From: Branchiostoma floridae
Lineage: Eukaryota; Chordata; Leptocardii; Amphioxiformes; Branchiostomatidae
Assembly (NCBI RefSeq): GCF_000003815.2
Contig: NC_049992.1
Span: 1,425,724 to 1,489,723 of the forward strand
Direction of reading: 5' to 3'
DNA: 64,000 nt
Position 1 is the first letter of the stretch; each line of letters opens with the position of its first letter. Made by a program: the position numbers and the translations under genes. Under the pieces are notes generated by a model. It was not told the origin of the DNA. It saw only the letters and a program-made list of their open reading frames with translations, and made no database searches. Of this stretch, positions 47,802 to 59,822 are shown piece after piece.

Positions 47802-50041
47802 TTAGTCTGGATAAGGTAGCCCTTGGTGGCCCGTATTGGGTTGATGTGGGACCGGTTGGTTGTTCGGCTCCTGTGACGTCATGTAGGGCGGGGGCTGGGA
47901 GCTTGGATCAGCCGAGTACGCTGGGGGAGTGTGCAAGTTGTACGGAAGATCCGTGTAAGACAGGGATGATGATGTGTACCCAGAGAGCACAGACGTGTAA
48001 GGCTGGGGTGATGACGTGTGCGCAGAGATCCCTGACGTGTAATGTGGTGGTCCCTGGTAGGTCTGCCGTAGCCTGGGATGTTGGTGACACGCGTTGTCGG
48101 TAGAATAGACTTGTGGTGGGTACGCCGGAGTCTGTATGGCGGCCGCTCTGTCCTGCATCGGAATGTGTTCGTGGGGGGTCACTCTCGGGGAGGACGAAGG
48201 CCTGTTGTTGTTGCTATAGCAACAGTACACCGCCACGCCCACCAAAGCGAGGACGACCACAGCCCCAGCTGTTCCGATCCCAGCAATGGCGGCGACCCTC
48301 AGGGATTGTTGACCTGGCGGGAAATTAAAAGATATTGTTAGAACTAGATTATATACTTCTTAATAGATATTTGTCAGGTGGCTGCAAGGCTTTCATTCAG
48401 AAGATTATTAAAGAAAAAGCATATTTATGACAGCTTGGTTACCGGGACGGGGGCCGCTACAGGCTACCAACTACCTTGAGGTCTCAAACGTCTGGCGGTT
48501 GACATGCAGTGACAGACGGGCTTTCAGTCGTCGTGAAGAAGAGCAAAAGGTGACCTCTAATCAAAACTTGTATATTTCATGTTGGTAAATAGTATGCCAA
48601 CACAAATGGACTTTTACTCAGGGAGGCACAGGTGAACCTACCGCTGTACTGCACACTGTAGAAGATCTGGAAGTTTCCTCCTATTGCAGAACCCCCCTCC
48701 AAGCGGAGAGTCACATCAGACAGCGGGTCCGACACATATTCCTGGAGATTTTACAAAATATGAGATTGACAGAAAAATTATGAATGATAATGATTTTTAA
48801 AAGTGGGTTAGAAATAATGATAACTAAAATCTTGTTTTCTGGAACTCAATCATGGAAAGAAAGTTGACATTGTTTTCAGCAAAGTGATTACTTTGATAAA
48901 GTTTGACGTTTACAAATCAAGGGTATATATATATATATATATATATAAATAGAAATAGTGCTCTTTGTATTAGGTGTCGTATTTTTGTCGCTATTGTGTC
49001 CGCAGTATAACTGCAAATGCTGGTACCCTATTGTGTTTACGCATTAAATGTTTCATTTTTTGCTACTGTGGTATACATACTTTGTTGGTTATGAAAAAAA
49101 GTTTAAGAAATTTTTTAAAACATCTACCTCGTAACGGTTTCCGCAGTAGCTGCGAATGCTGGTACTCTGTTGACACTCGTACATGGCGTTCCCGCTACAC
49201 ACGTGCACGATGTCCACACACCCGCCGGGCAGGCCGCTCATGTCCCACGGGCCGAGGCGCACGGTGTAGCCGGCGCCGGTGTAGAGGTGGGTGGCGCAGA
49301 CGGTGCCGCTGTAACTGGCGTTGTTGCTGTACACGATGTAACCGCTAGAGCCCGGCTGCAGGTACACGGAACGGTAGCAAGAGGGCGCCATTTCAACTGC
49401 ATGGAACATGGATCGCGTTAGGTGTGGAAAATGACTTGCTGTCTGATGATAATGTGTTACATAAAGTCGCGTCAGCTTGAATGTTAGATTTCTGTAACCA
49501 CAGAGAAGGCGAGTATTAGAGTCTTCTTGTAATGTGTAGCCCTGAAAGACTTGAAAGCAGCTGTAGATCGTCTCGACTGGTTCGTACAGCTAAAGAAAAG
49601 CCGCGCCTTGAGCATGTTTAGGAACCCGCCGTTTGAAAGGGATATGGGTCTATCCCGGTGTGAGTGGTTCAAAGGCGTCTAGATGACTATTGTATACTCG
49701 GTTTCCGGGATGAAATATGAAATAGGTGTTACGTAAAGTTTAATAAATCGTCTATAAGAAATAATTAATAAACGAACCTGTATTGCAGTAGGTGGGGAAA
49801 GTTGTCCTCTCATCCCCATGGTCGGTGCAGTCCCTGTTCCCGTCGCACAGGCGGGAGGAGGGGACGGGGGTCCCGTCACTGCACACCCACGTGTCGCCTG
49901 GGGGTGGAAGAAAAGTTTTTTTTTTTCATGAAACAGATCCAAACAACATTCTAAGCATTCCACAAATATTGTAATACTGACCTGGTGTTTCTTTACTGAC
50001 ATAAAAAGGAAAAAAAGAGAGAGAGTGGGTGTTTGTTTGTT

Positions 50042-50130
<89 letters not shown>

Positions 50131-53070
50131 AGAGGGCACCGTTACCTGACGTTAAGCAGGACATCTCGTCACTACTGTCCCCACAGTTGTCCACAGAGTC
50201 GCACCTCAGGTCGGTGTGGATACATCTCCCTGTGACGTCACACGGGAACCCGGACTCACAGCTCGCCGCGGGGCCGAACGGGTCGGCTGGGGACGAGAAC
50301 GATATAACACACACGGTAAGGTCGTTGGAAATATTTCCTTTACTACTTCCGTACACAAGGCTTACCCTTCTCAACTAAAAATGAACCGAAGCCTATGTCA
50401 GCTGATCCGAATGGTTGTGACGTCAGCAATGGGTCAAAGATGCCCGGCAGTCAGTACCGTCCCCCGTCTCGGTCGAAAGATGGCTGCTTGGCCCTAATGT
50501 TTATGATGCCCTTTTAACTTTTATATGCAAAGTAACCGGCTGTCAGCCAATCAGAAAATAGCCTAAGTGCTTCTTTAGGTAAAGTTTATTCTCTGATTGA
50601 CTCGCAGTTCGAGGCCTCGCCCACAAAAGTGGAAACCAGAGCAGGGCCTCCTAAAGCTATGTTCTTCAGGTGAGGATTTTGAATTATTTTTTTATTCTCA
50701 TATATGTTTTTGTCAGATAAATAATTTTTTTTGTATATGTGTACTCAGAGCACCTCTAAAAACCTTTTCTGATCCACACGTACCGTAAGCTGTGTACAGG
50801 ATGCTGAAGGACCCCGACGTGGAGACATCAGACACCAGCCTCAGCGTGAGGGTGTGATCCAGCGATGACGTGTACTCCGTGATCCCGCTGGATCCGCAGA
50901 TGTCGGCGTGGATCCCGGATCCCGCGAAGCTGGTGTGGATCCCCTCGTATACGTACAGGTGATCGTAGCAGGACGACCCGCCAGACTCGATATGGTTATC
51001 CAGGATCTAGACGATGAGGCAAGAAAAAAAGAAACTTTGTGGAAGCGATCCAGTTTAGCTCAATGAGGAGATGTTCTTTCACTGGTCATGACAGAGAGGA
51101 CAGACGCTAAAAAACATTGCAAGCCTTCCAGCGTTTCTTGTGACATACCCAACATAACCTCAAGACTGAAAACAGTAAGACAACAAGAAAACCAAGACAA
51201 AGGCAAGAAAAACGTGCTGACAAAAGTTTTTTTTTGTCTTTTTAACTTTTGACTTGGACTTCTTGCCGAACCCTTAGGTATAGAGACAGGTGCCACCAGC
51301 TTGATATAACAGATGTTTCCTTATAATTAAAATTAAGAGACTGATAGCCCCAGGTGCGACCAGGTTGATATAACAGGTGTTCCCTTACCTGTAGGTATAA
51401 GAGACTGGTAGCCCCAGGTGCGACCAGGTTGATATAACAGGTGTCCCTTACCTGTAGGTATAAGAGACTGGTAGCCCCAGGTGCGACTAGGTTGATATAA
51501 CAGGTGTCCCTTACCTGTAGGTATAAGAGACTGGTAGCCCCAGGTGCGACCAGGTTGATATAACAGGTGTGCCCTTACCTGCATGTATAAGAGACTGGTA
51601 GCCCCAGGTGCGACCAGGTTGATGTAACAGTCCATGTTGTTGCCGTAGCTCCAGCTGATGTAACCCGCCTGCTCCAGGGAGACCTGGCTGCCACAGTGGG
51701 CCCCCATGTTAACTATGGACACAAAAGGGTTAGTAACCTGGAATCCAGTCTCTCGCTGGCTCGGCCTTATACCGTAGTTAGTTCAGGCTCTCTACGGGGC
51801 CAGGGAAGCTCCCAGCCGCCGGGGTAATCGGCCACACCCGGTAGTATTTTCACGCGGTTAGACTTTAGCCCACCCCCTGGGCAAAGTCCAACCGCGTGAA
51901 AATTCTACCGGGTGTGGCCGATTATCCCGGCGGCTCAGACCCACAGTGGCCCCGTAGAGAGCCTGCACTAAGTACGGTAGGCCGAGCCAGCGAGAGACTG
52001 GATTCCAGGTTAAAGGGTCAGGGTTAGTGCTGTACATACAACAAGCGGTAACCAAAATAGGGCTGTTATTTCATTATTGGCCATGGCTGGGCCGACTTTC
52101 TTTTTGCAGCTAAATGAAATTAAAGTCAATACAATAGGAGATTACAATAGTTGGGGCAATATTACAAAGGTTAATGAGAAGTCTTAATGTATGTTTGGTG
52201 AAGGTTCCACCCACCTCACCTACACCACATGCAAAATATGAGCGGATTTAGCTGACCCCCATTTTCCGACCTCTGCCTGGTTTGATTCTCATGCAATGAC
52301 TCTTAACACTACCATAGCTCGTCACCGTGACGTCACACCTTGTGGTAAACAATGGTACCTTCTCGGGTTTCTCAACTTTCTGTCACGCAGAAGTCGTCTG
52401 ACATGGCTGCGCATTGAAATACTCGCAGGGTATCCTTAAATAGAGTTTCCACAGATGCGTTGCCTAGGATATCAGGTTATTCTAAATGAATCCTCAGCAA
52501 ACAAAACTATCCATTTTCAGTTACAGCGAAGGTCTACAAGTGTTCCAAAGCAGGCTGACACTCCGCCTTTTACATGCATGGTTGGCTCTCAGTTGTCAGA
52601 ACGTGTTTAGAAATTCCCACATAGATAAAGCTAGGTACTGCGGAATTCAATGTCTTTGAAAAAGCTGACATTTTGCATCTTTCATTTGCGTTAAAGTACT
52701 AGTATGTGAGATGGTTACGCCTCTGACCAGGTCTCGTCGACATGGTGTTTTTGTGAGGACAGGATTAAGATAATCCAAGCGGACAAAATCAAATTATACT
52801 CAAAAGGCGTAACGATACAATGGGATACATTCTATAGAACACACTAGACATTGCAGACAATACTATGATAGCAGATTAGACATACATGAGCGTTCCCCCT
52901 CAAAATACAATCATAAAAATCTCCGATAGAAACCGCACACTTGTCTGACAGTGTTGTAGACTTGTACCGTCAATGAACTAGACATACTTACTGGTGGAAT
53001 AGTCTGTTATGACGGCTTGCCACAGGGCCGATAGCAGACACCACCTCAGCATTGTCAAGGTCTTGAACAT
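47802..53070 (-). CDS. CUB-LDLa-LDLa-CUB transmembrane receptor with PPxY tail (LRP3/10/12-like)
   Basis: Eight coding exons in phase: 52992-53070, 51579-51712, 50784-51006, 50146-50286, 49778-49897, 49128-49396, 48642-48741, 47802-48313; 525 residues. A signal peptide is in exon 1 (start MFKTLTMLRWCLLSALWQAV). CUB1 spans exons 2-3 (residues about 27-145), LDLa1 exon 4 (six Cys, CDSVDNCGDSSDE calcium motif), LDLa2 exon 5 (CDGNRDCTDHGDE but only four Cys), CUB2 exons 6-7 (about 233-355). The TM is about 361-387 (AGAVVVLALVGVAVYCC). The tail is Tyr/Pro/Ser-rich with PPAY and PPPY, potential WW-domain (NEDD4-type) ligands. The CUB-LDLa2-CUB order is that of LRP3/LRP10/LRP12, but the second LDLa cluster of those receptors is missing. 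LDLa exons are symmetrical (phase 1-1). Confidence 0.88.
48927..48947. repeat. (TA)n microsatellite
   Basis: A short pure TA run in intron 6 of the LRP-like gene. Confidence 0.9.
50043..50128. repeat. (TG)n microsatellite
   Basis: About 43 TG dinucleotides in intron 4 of the LRP-like gene, close to the exon 4 donor (50146). Valine/cysteine repeats in translated frames come from it. Confidence 0.97.
51334..51578. repeat. 62-64-bp repeats of the LRP-like gene exon 2 donor edge
   Basis: Four units in intron 2. Each copies the exon 2 end (minus strand CTACCAGTCTCTTATACCTA then CAG) with a CAG|GTAAGG donor and an AACACCTGTTATATCAACCT spacer. The genuine exon end is 51579. Period 62-64 bp. Confidence 0.9.
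51734..52013. mobile_element. hAT-like foldback MITE, family 1 (copy in LRP-like intron 1)
   Basis: A near-perfect 280-bp palindrome. Ends are TAACCTGGAATCCAG and CTGGATTCCAGGTTA. Direct repeats AGGGTTAG (51726-51733) and AGGGTCAG (52014-52021) differ by one transition. The terminal sequence is shared with 22028-22354, the interiors differ. Confidence 0.85.
52030..52990. other. Remainder of LRP-like intron 1, nothing seen
   Basis: Moderately AT-rich sequence without repeats, ORFs or motifs that I can support. Confidence 0.5.
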
Positions 53071-54040
53071 TGTTCAGAAAAAAGTATTTCTGCTAGATTT
53101 CGTAGGGCTGTACTAGTACTCTACAGCGCCGGTCCAGTGAAGGCCTGGCGTTTTCACGGTACGTGGCCAGGCCATGTTTACTCTGGAATAGTAGACGACT
53201 CTTTGGTTGGGCGTGTTGGCTCGACTTTCTACACAATGGAATCACTATGATTTAGCTCACGAATGTATCAGAGACTTGACTTCAACCATTTTTTAAAATT
53301 TTTTTTAATGCAAACATTTAAACAATAATACAATATATATGACAAAGAGGTAGCGCACTCAAGTACAAGACTTATTTTGACGCCGCTACCCCTGACATAA
53401 AAAGGCATACATATCTTACAGAGAGAAATCAAGTACAAATGAAAAGCAAAGGAAAACTTTTAAATTTCAACATATCTATAAGACGGGACGACAACACACT
53501 CAAGTTCATACATTTAGCTTATGTTCTTCTGTCATCAAAGGGGAATTCTTCTTGCCTGATACGGTTAAACCCCTGACTGTGGAGGTAAAAACCACCCTCA
53601 CAATCTCAGAACAACATGTCTACCTGTCGGTATTGTTTATGTAAGATTAGCCTGGCTCCAGCCGCGCACTGAGGCCCCAGAACGGCTTATCTTCCGTACC
53701 GGTTAGCCTGGCTCCAGCCGCGCGCTGAGGCCCCAGAACGGCTTATCTTCCGTACCGGTTAGTCTGGTTAAAGTGGCTCAGGGGACCGTAGCGGAGCCTG
53801 GGGTTTGTGATTTATAACCGAGGGTTGAGTGAGTACATGACTCACTGCTGTTCGGAACTGTGGGAACAAGACAGAGATTGATTTTATCTTATTTATTGAT
53901 CTTTAGGGTAGTCCGCGTTGTAAAGTTACGTAGATGCATATATGCACAGTAGGATGGTCCTTCTGAGGTATGCAGGAATGGTGGTTATACCTCTATGCGT
54001 CTTGAGTCTTGGGGCTGTTAGCTAAAGTCACTAAAGATGC
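53071..54040. other. Upstream region of the LRP-like gene, no gene seen
   Basis: The promoter of the LRP-like gene should lie just right of 53070. A 55-bp block (TTAGCCTGGCTCCAGCCGCG to CCGTACCGG) is duplicated in tandem at about 53649-53759. Confidence 0.5.
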
Positions 54041-54054
54041 GGATATGCCATATG

Positions 54055-54300
54055 TGTGCGTGTGTGTGTGTGCGTATATGTGTGTGTGTGCGTTTTTTTT
54101 GTACGTTTGTGTACGTGTGTGTGAGTGTGTGTGGCTGTGTGTGTGGCTGTGTGTGTGTGTGTGCATGTGAATGTGCGTGTGTATCTGTGCGTTAATGTGT
54201 GTGAGTGCGTGCATGCGTGTGTGTGTGTGCATATGTGCGTGTGTTTGTGTGCAAGTGGGGGGGTGTTTGTGTGTGCTGTTGTCTCTGTGTGTGTTTGCAT
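54055..54300. repeat. TG-rich microsatellite tract
   Basis: Interrupted (TG)n with TGTGCG and TGAGTG variants. His/Thr and Cys/Val frames on the two strands are products of it. Confidence 0.9.
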
Positions 54301-54426
54301 GTCACAAGAACTTACAACAACCTATGCTATCAAAACTTATCCAAAATTTGTACGACACGTTCCCAACTGTGACAAGATCTCCCTCAACTTGCTGTGACAG
54401 TCATCAAACCATCGTGCACATCGTGC

Positions 54427-54677
54427 ACACGCGGCGTCGGGCGTGGCGTAACTGGTAGAGGATTTCGCTCGGAACCTAGAGGTCCTGAGTTCGATCCCCA
54501 CCGTGCCCCGCCCCGACGTTGTGCCCTTGGGAAAGGCACTTTACACGACCTTCCTCACTCCATCCAGGTGTAAAAATGGGTCCGTACTTTGTATGTGGCA
54601 CTGTTAATATAAGTTACTAACTTGAGTGCAGTGCCACATTGTCCTCGTCTGTCCAAAAAGCAAAATAGAAAAAAAAA
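54427..54677 (+). mobile_element. tRNA-derived SINE with 9-bp target duplication
   Basis: The head has an A box (TGGCGTAACTGG) and a B box (GAGTTCGATCC) with tRNA-like spacing. A body with GTGCCCTTGGGAAAGGCACT and CTCCATCCAGGTGTAAAAAT follows, then an A-rich tail. ACATCGTGC flanks it on both sides (54418-54426 and 54678-54686). Fragments of the same family lie at 4755-4925 and 6290-6485. The intact boxes and clean duplication suggest a recent insertion. Confidence 0.85.
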
Positions 54678-54689
54678 ACATCGTGCGAC

Positions 54690-55480
54690 GAACGTGACCT
54701 TGCCCTAACACAAACCGCTTCCCCAGATGTCTGGGCGTGGAGAGGGATTATCTCTGGTTTAATCATGATGACGTAAAGACCCTTCCAGATGGTGCGATAT
54801 CGATCAGATATAAATCTTCCCTGTACATAACCGGACAGATTACAGCCACATGAGCACTTGTCTGAAAGGTATCTGAGGGTCTGCATGCTCTTTTTAATTT
54901 CCCGTAATTCATTTAACGTAATTCGTAGTGGGATGAAGCGTAAAGCATTGGTAGTATTCGTGAATTTAACGTAAACCGTAGTCAGCCCTCCCATATTTAG
55001 AGTAAAGCGCTGTCAAGAACCCCATGCAGACCCTCGTATCTGGAATCGCAACGAAACGTCCGGACAATATCAGCAGTCGATTTATGCTTGTTTGCGCTGA
55101 CCACAATGAAATAGAAACAAATAAAGGGATTTTGTTTGGATGTGTCAAGTTGGCAGGAGTGGGTTGGTGGGAGCTCGGCGGACAGTAACCTGTCGTGGGT
55201 AGCTTGACACATCCCTTTTTCCTCCCTTCTTCTCTTGTATGTTCTTTGCAATGTTGCCCCCAAAATTGAATACATTGAAAAAAAACTTTTGTTTCTCTTT
55301 TCTAGTTTTTTTGCTACACCCTAATTAAACACGGGATTTGTGATCCCCCTATATTTTGTTTAGGTATGACTTTTTGTGATATGGTGGCTTGACGAGCAAA
55401 CGTTCATTCTAGACTTCAAAGCCCCATCTTGCTAAGTATGTACGCGTGTAATTTCGGTGATCTCGAACAAGGAATGCTTC
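54690..55480. other. Intergenic DNA, no gene supported
   Basis: A 125-codon minus-strand frame (54617-54994) runs into the SINE, and a 92-codon one follows (54997-55275). Neither has a recognisable domain. Possibly worn retroelement sequence. Confidence 0.4.
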
Positions 55481-55489
55481 CATCTAAAC

Positions 55490-55990
55490 TTTGTCGGTGT
55501 GACATATATGATTGATATAACAATAATCATGATTCATGAAAAAAATACAAAATAAATTCCTTCAGGACGCGGCAGCGATAAATAACGTTACAGAAACCCG
55601 GATGATGAACAGCTAACACCAGCAGAAGGGGCTTCCGAAGTTCCGTACCGACTCTGGTCCTACCGTGGAGATGTGTTCTACCATGTAAACTTTGTCGGCG
55701 TGACAGATATGATTGATATGATAATAATCATGATTTATTCATGTTCTGAGACGGGACACAGGTCTGGAGGATGACAGCATGGGAAAGGCAATGCTCGACA
55801 GAGTCTACTGGGCTGCTACAGTGGTTCGGGTGGCAGGGGAGGAGCGACACCCGACATAAGTCAAGTCAAGTCATGATCTTCAATATAAAGTACAATTCCT
55901 AGGAGACGGCAGCGATAAATAACGTTACAGAACCCCAGATGATGTACAACTCACTCCAGAAGGGGCTTCCGTACCGACTCTGGTCCTGCC
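55490..55990. repeat. Imperfect duplicated block
   Basis: Two sets of repeats: TAAACTTTGTCGGTGTGACA with ATGATTGATAT (55486 and 55687), and GGCAGCGATAAATAACGTTA to TACCGACTCTGGTCCT (55568-55665 and 55907-55990). They are partly interleaved, implying successive tandem duplications. Confidence 0.65.
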
Positions 55991-56395
55991 GTATTGGGAT
56001 GTGTGCACAGCCGACATTAATAACTCGGATTATATCACGTGGCGCTGTCACGGTTTATAATAAAGCATAACAGATCATATCGCACATCCGGGAGGAAGTT
56101 TGGGTCGTTAAAACGGTAATAAAAACCCGATCCATCAGCTGTTCTGGGAGAAACAGCACAGAATCGGATTAACTGAGGAGCGCGCGTCCGGAACGGTTAG
56201 GGGAGGGGAGAGGGTGAGAGGGGTGCGCACTTCTAACCCGGGGGTGGAGAAGAGACAGTTACGGGAGTAGAGAGTAAGAGGGGTGGCTTCCAGATCACAT
56301 GAACACAAGGGCGGGGAACAGTTGGAGGTGAGTGGTTAAAACTCTTTTTGGAGTCGACCATATCCAAGCTTACAATGGTGGAAGTTTACGCAAGG

Positions 56396-56506
56396 TACTC
56401 TCCAAGCAGAGGTTGGTGGAAAAATCTTGACCTTTTCCTTTCATTCGTTTTTATCGACCGACTTGAAAAGGTCACATTTTTTCTATCAACCTGTGCTTGG
56501 AGAGTA
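56396..56506. mobile_element. Short hAT-like foldback MITE, family 2, copy 1
   Basis: Ends TACTCTCCAAGCAGAGGTTG and CAACCTGTGCTTGGAGAGTA, with an inner pair GACCTTTTC and GAAAAGGTC. Flanked by ACGCAAGG (56388-56395) and ATGCAAGG (56507-56514), an 8-bp duplication with one transition. Confidence 0.75.
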
Positions 56507-56976
56507 ATGCAAGGTGTTTTTTGATTATTGACGACAGATAAAGTGCTGCATGATTGGTGATAGTACTAATGAGTACCAGGAGTAAGCGCAGCTCGCATGT
56601 CAATGATTCTTCCACAGCTAGAGATTCTATTTAGAAAATCCAATAGTGCCCGAGGGTAGACCACTTATCTTCTGGGAGCTTTTTTCACAGACGATTATTC
56701 CTAACAGAAACGATAACATACAGTAAAACATACCTTTGCCAAATAAACCAGGGGTGGAGAAGAAACAGGTACGGGAGTAGAGAGTAAGAGGGGTACGCAC
56801 TTCTAACCCAGGGGTGGAGAAGAGACAGGTACGGGAGTTGAGACAGGTACGGGAGTAGAGAGTAAGAGGGGTAGCTTCCAGATCACTTGAACGGGGGACA
56901 TGTTGGAGGTGAGCGGTTAAAACTCTTTTTGGAGTCGACCATACTCAAGCTTACAATGGTGGAAGTTTACGCAAGG

Positions 56977-57087
56977 TACTCTCCAAGCAGAGGTTGGTGG
57001 AAACATCTTCACCTTTTCCTTTCATCCGTTTTTATCGACCGACTTGAAAAGGTCACATTTTTTCCACCAACCTGTGCTTGGAGAGTA
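56977..57087. mobile_element. Short hAT-like foldback MITE, family 2, copy 2
   Basis: The same element and the same flanks as copy 1, so it was multiplied by the segmental duplication and not by a second insertion. Confidence 0.75.
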
Positions 57088-57696
57088 ATGCAAGGTAGTA
57101 TTTGATTATTGACGACAGATAAAGTGCTGCATGATTGGTAATATTACTAATGAGTACGAAGAGTAAGCGCAGTTCACATGTCGATGATTCTTCCGCAGCT
57201 AGAAACTCTATTTAGAAAATCCAATAGTGCCCGAGGGTAGACCACTAATCTTTTGGGAACTTTTTTCACAGACGATTCTTCCTAACAGAAACAATAACAT
57301 ACAGTACACAAATCGTCAAATATTTACAACCATTGCCTCCCTGCCTAATCGCTTAAGGTAGGGACTGGCTCCTTGCTCTTCTCTCAAATTTCTAGTTTTT
57401 CCTTGCTCTAGTTTCCGCAGTCTTAAGACTCTATCCCTTTTAAACTAATTTGTGACAGTCCAACTACTTACATCTTAGAAATGATCCTTTACGCAGTTAC
57501 GATTATTTCACACCGCTGCGGCTCCGTAACTAAACACCTTTTTTCAAAAATGTTTTAATGTATTGAGCGTCAGGTGCCCTGGCATGCACTTTGAAGCCAA
57601 AACAAGTCTGGGTCGCCACACATAGAGAGTACCCCATTTCTTTAAAACCTGGGACGTTATGTCTATATCTGTAGGTCAGAGCTTCAGCCGTCTTAA

Positions 57697-57931
57697 AACC
57701 CTTAAACTGCCAGAGTTTCATCCCTATGAAATGCTATAAGTGCCAAGGTTGGCTGCTGACGTCCAAAAAGAACCCCCAAACAAGGCCGAAGTCCCTAACT
57801 TCTGGGGTTCGTGCGTTACGCGCGCGCATTGTTGGTACTTCGGGGGAATACGCTATCCCAGATATATCCGGGCGCGGCACACAGGGCATGTATATGTGTA
57901 CCAGATATATCCGGGTTTGGCAGTTTAAGGG
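57697..57931. mobile_element. piggyBac-like MITE between TTAA sites
   Basis: Ends CCCTTAAACTGCCA and TGGCAGTTTAAGGG are inverted repeats, with TTAA outside each (57693-57696 and 57932-57935). TTAA targets with CCC-type ends suit piggyBac. Inside is a repeated CAGATATATCCGGG motif. Confidence 0.65.
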
Positions 57932-58134
57932 TTAACACACTTATTGGGAAGTGTCTGGATGACCCGGAGTGCCTAGCTAAATGCCAGCCGTAACGAAGAC
58001 CTATACGCTGTTGACGTCATGTATCGATAAAGCATTACGCTTCGACGTTTTCCTCATGTCAACAACCGCGCACGGAGCGATCAGTCCTGATTGACGAGCC
58101 ATCACATGACGTCATGTGATGTGTCGGTTGTAAG

Positions 58135-58550
58135 AGCACGAGACCGGCGGAACGGTATTACAGAGGAGACGGAAAGTCTGGTGAACTTTCTGGTGATCTG
58201 TAGCCTGGGTACCAGCCACCGTGAGATGGCAGTCTGGTACAGAAGACTGATCTGTAGCCTGGGTACAAGCCTCTGTGAGACGGGCCGTCTGGTGAACTTC
58301 CTGGTACAGAAGACTGATCTATAGCCTGGGTACCAGCCTCCGTGAGATGGCAGTCTGGTACAGAAGACTGATCTGTAGCCTGGGTACAAGCCTCCGTGAG
58401 ACGGGCAGTCTGGTACAGAAGACTGATCTGTAGCCTGGGTACCAGCCTCCGTGAGACGGGCAGTCTGGTACTGAAGTCTAATCTGTAGCCTGGGTACCGG
58501 CCTCCGTGAGACGGGTCATCTGGAGAACTGTCTGGTACAAAAGACCGATC
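58135..58550. repeat. Tandem repeat, about 60-bp unit, seven copies
   Basis: The unit contains GATCTGTAGCCTGGGTACCA, GCCTCCGTGAGACGGGCAGT and CTGGTACAGAAGA, with length variants where GTGAACTT is inserted. No relation to a nearby exon is seen. Confidence 0.85.
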
Positions 58551-58552
58551 TG

Positions 58553-58688
58553 TACAATGCTACACTTTCATTCCAACTCAAAAGTACACACGGATTAAAT
58601 TTTCAACGACCACTGTCGCCTTCTTCAGGATCAGTACTAATTACCAATCCGTGTATACTTTTGTGTTGGAAGAAAGTTTAGAATTGTA
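58553..58688. mobile_element. Foldback MITE, family 3
   Basis: Inverted arms TACAATGCTACACTTTC and GAAAGTTTAGAATTGTA, with matching CAACTCAAAAGTACACACGG and CCGTGTATACTTTTGTGTTG. A half copy occurs near 13175-13225. Confidence 0.65.
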
Positions 58689-59029
58689 CTATGATTACCA
58701 CCTAGGCCCAACCACACTTATCGTGAGACTGGTTTGAGTTTAACCAAATCTCTACCAACAGTACAGACCTGATGTGGTATCGGCTATGCGGGAAAAATAG
58801 CAAGCAAAAACCACTCAAGAAACTTTTGCTGCAGTAATATTTTACAAGGAAAATCAACAACATTCAATTGGCTTCCAAACAATGAAAGGGGCAGAAAAAA
58901 TTAAAGAAAGTCCTGATGTCGGATTGATTCTAAAGGTTCATCCATCGATCATGTTGCTTTAACAGTCAGAAACGGGCTGACCTGCCGAGCTGACTGATCC
59001 AATATCGGACGGCATCTGCAGCAGACAAA

Positions 59030-59500
59030 ACAAATGGTTAAGTGTCTATAGCTGCACCCTGGGATCGTAAATCGTCTCTATAACATCAGAACGTGGCGAT
59101 AGTTTTTTTTTAGACTAGCAGGTTTTCTATTCAGTGTAAATATACAAGTGGTTTCTGCACAACAAATTTTTTATCTTTCGAATTCGGACTTTTCGTTTGG
59201 ACATCATAAGGGAAACCTAGCTAATATAGATGTTCAAGACAAATGGTGACGTGTCTATAGTAGCACCCTGGGATCGTAAATCGTCTCAAGAACATCAGAA
59301 CGTTTTCTTTTCAGTCTAAATGTACAAGTAATTTCTGCACAAGAGAAACTAAGAAACAAGCACCAGATTAATATCTTTCGAATTCGGACCTTTCTTTTGG
59401 ACGTAATGATAAGGGAAACGTAAGCAATATAAATGTTCAAGACAAATGGTGACGTGTCCATAGCCGCAGCCTGAGAACATAAATTGTCTTTAAAACATCA
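59030..59500. repeat. Tandem triplication of about 200 bp
   Basis: Three diverged copies of a block with GACAAATGGTGACGTGTC, GCACCCTGGGATCGTAAATC and TTTCGAATTCGGAC. A trace reappears near 60230-60260 (TCTAAATGTACAAGTGGTTT). Confidence 0.7.
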
Positions 59501-59822
59501 GGAAATGTCGATAGCATCGCTTTTACACGACTACCAGGGTCTGGTTGGTACTTTATTTAATGCCGAACCTCTGATGTTGTGACAAAATCAATGATGAGAT
59601 GTCACATGAAAGCAAAGTACTGTTTCGTACACCGCAATTGGCGTTGGAGCTCATGATCAGCAAAGTTTTTAAATAGATGAACAAACATGAATATGTATCT
59701 AATATGCTTAACTTAATTTAATTAGAATATTGTTGATGATTGTTATTCAGTCTGTATATATTAAAACCCCAGTTCAATTTGTATTGCATTTGTCTCTGTC
59801 AGCAGAGTTAGTCCTTTGTGAT

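Larger units (their letters stand above)
56200..57290. repeat. Tandem duplication of about 580 bp carrying a MITE
   Basis: The block around 56215-56700 is repeated at about 56790-57290 (GGTGGAGAAGAGACAGGTACGGGAGT at the start, CCGAGGGTAGACCACT near the end), with about 95% agreement by eye. Each half contains one copy of the foldback MITE listed next. Confidence 0.75.

Noticed and set aside
49679-50378. Minus-strand 231-codon frame taken as one protein
   Set aside because: It reads through the TG microsatellite and introns. The two LDLa pieces in it are separate exons of the LRP-like gene.
54431-54515. Possible tRNA gene (A and B boxes)
   Set aside because: The boxes belong to a SINE head with a specific body, an A-rich tail and a target duplication; a complete cloverleaf was not recognisable.
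54617-55275. Two minus-strand frames of 125 and 92 codons
   Set aside because: The first overlaps the SINE, neither has a recognisable domain, and no splice structure links them.
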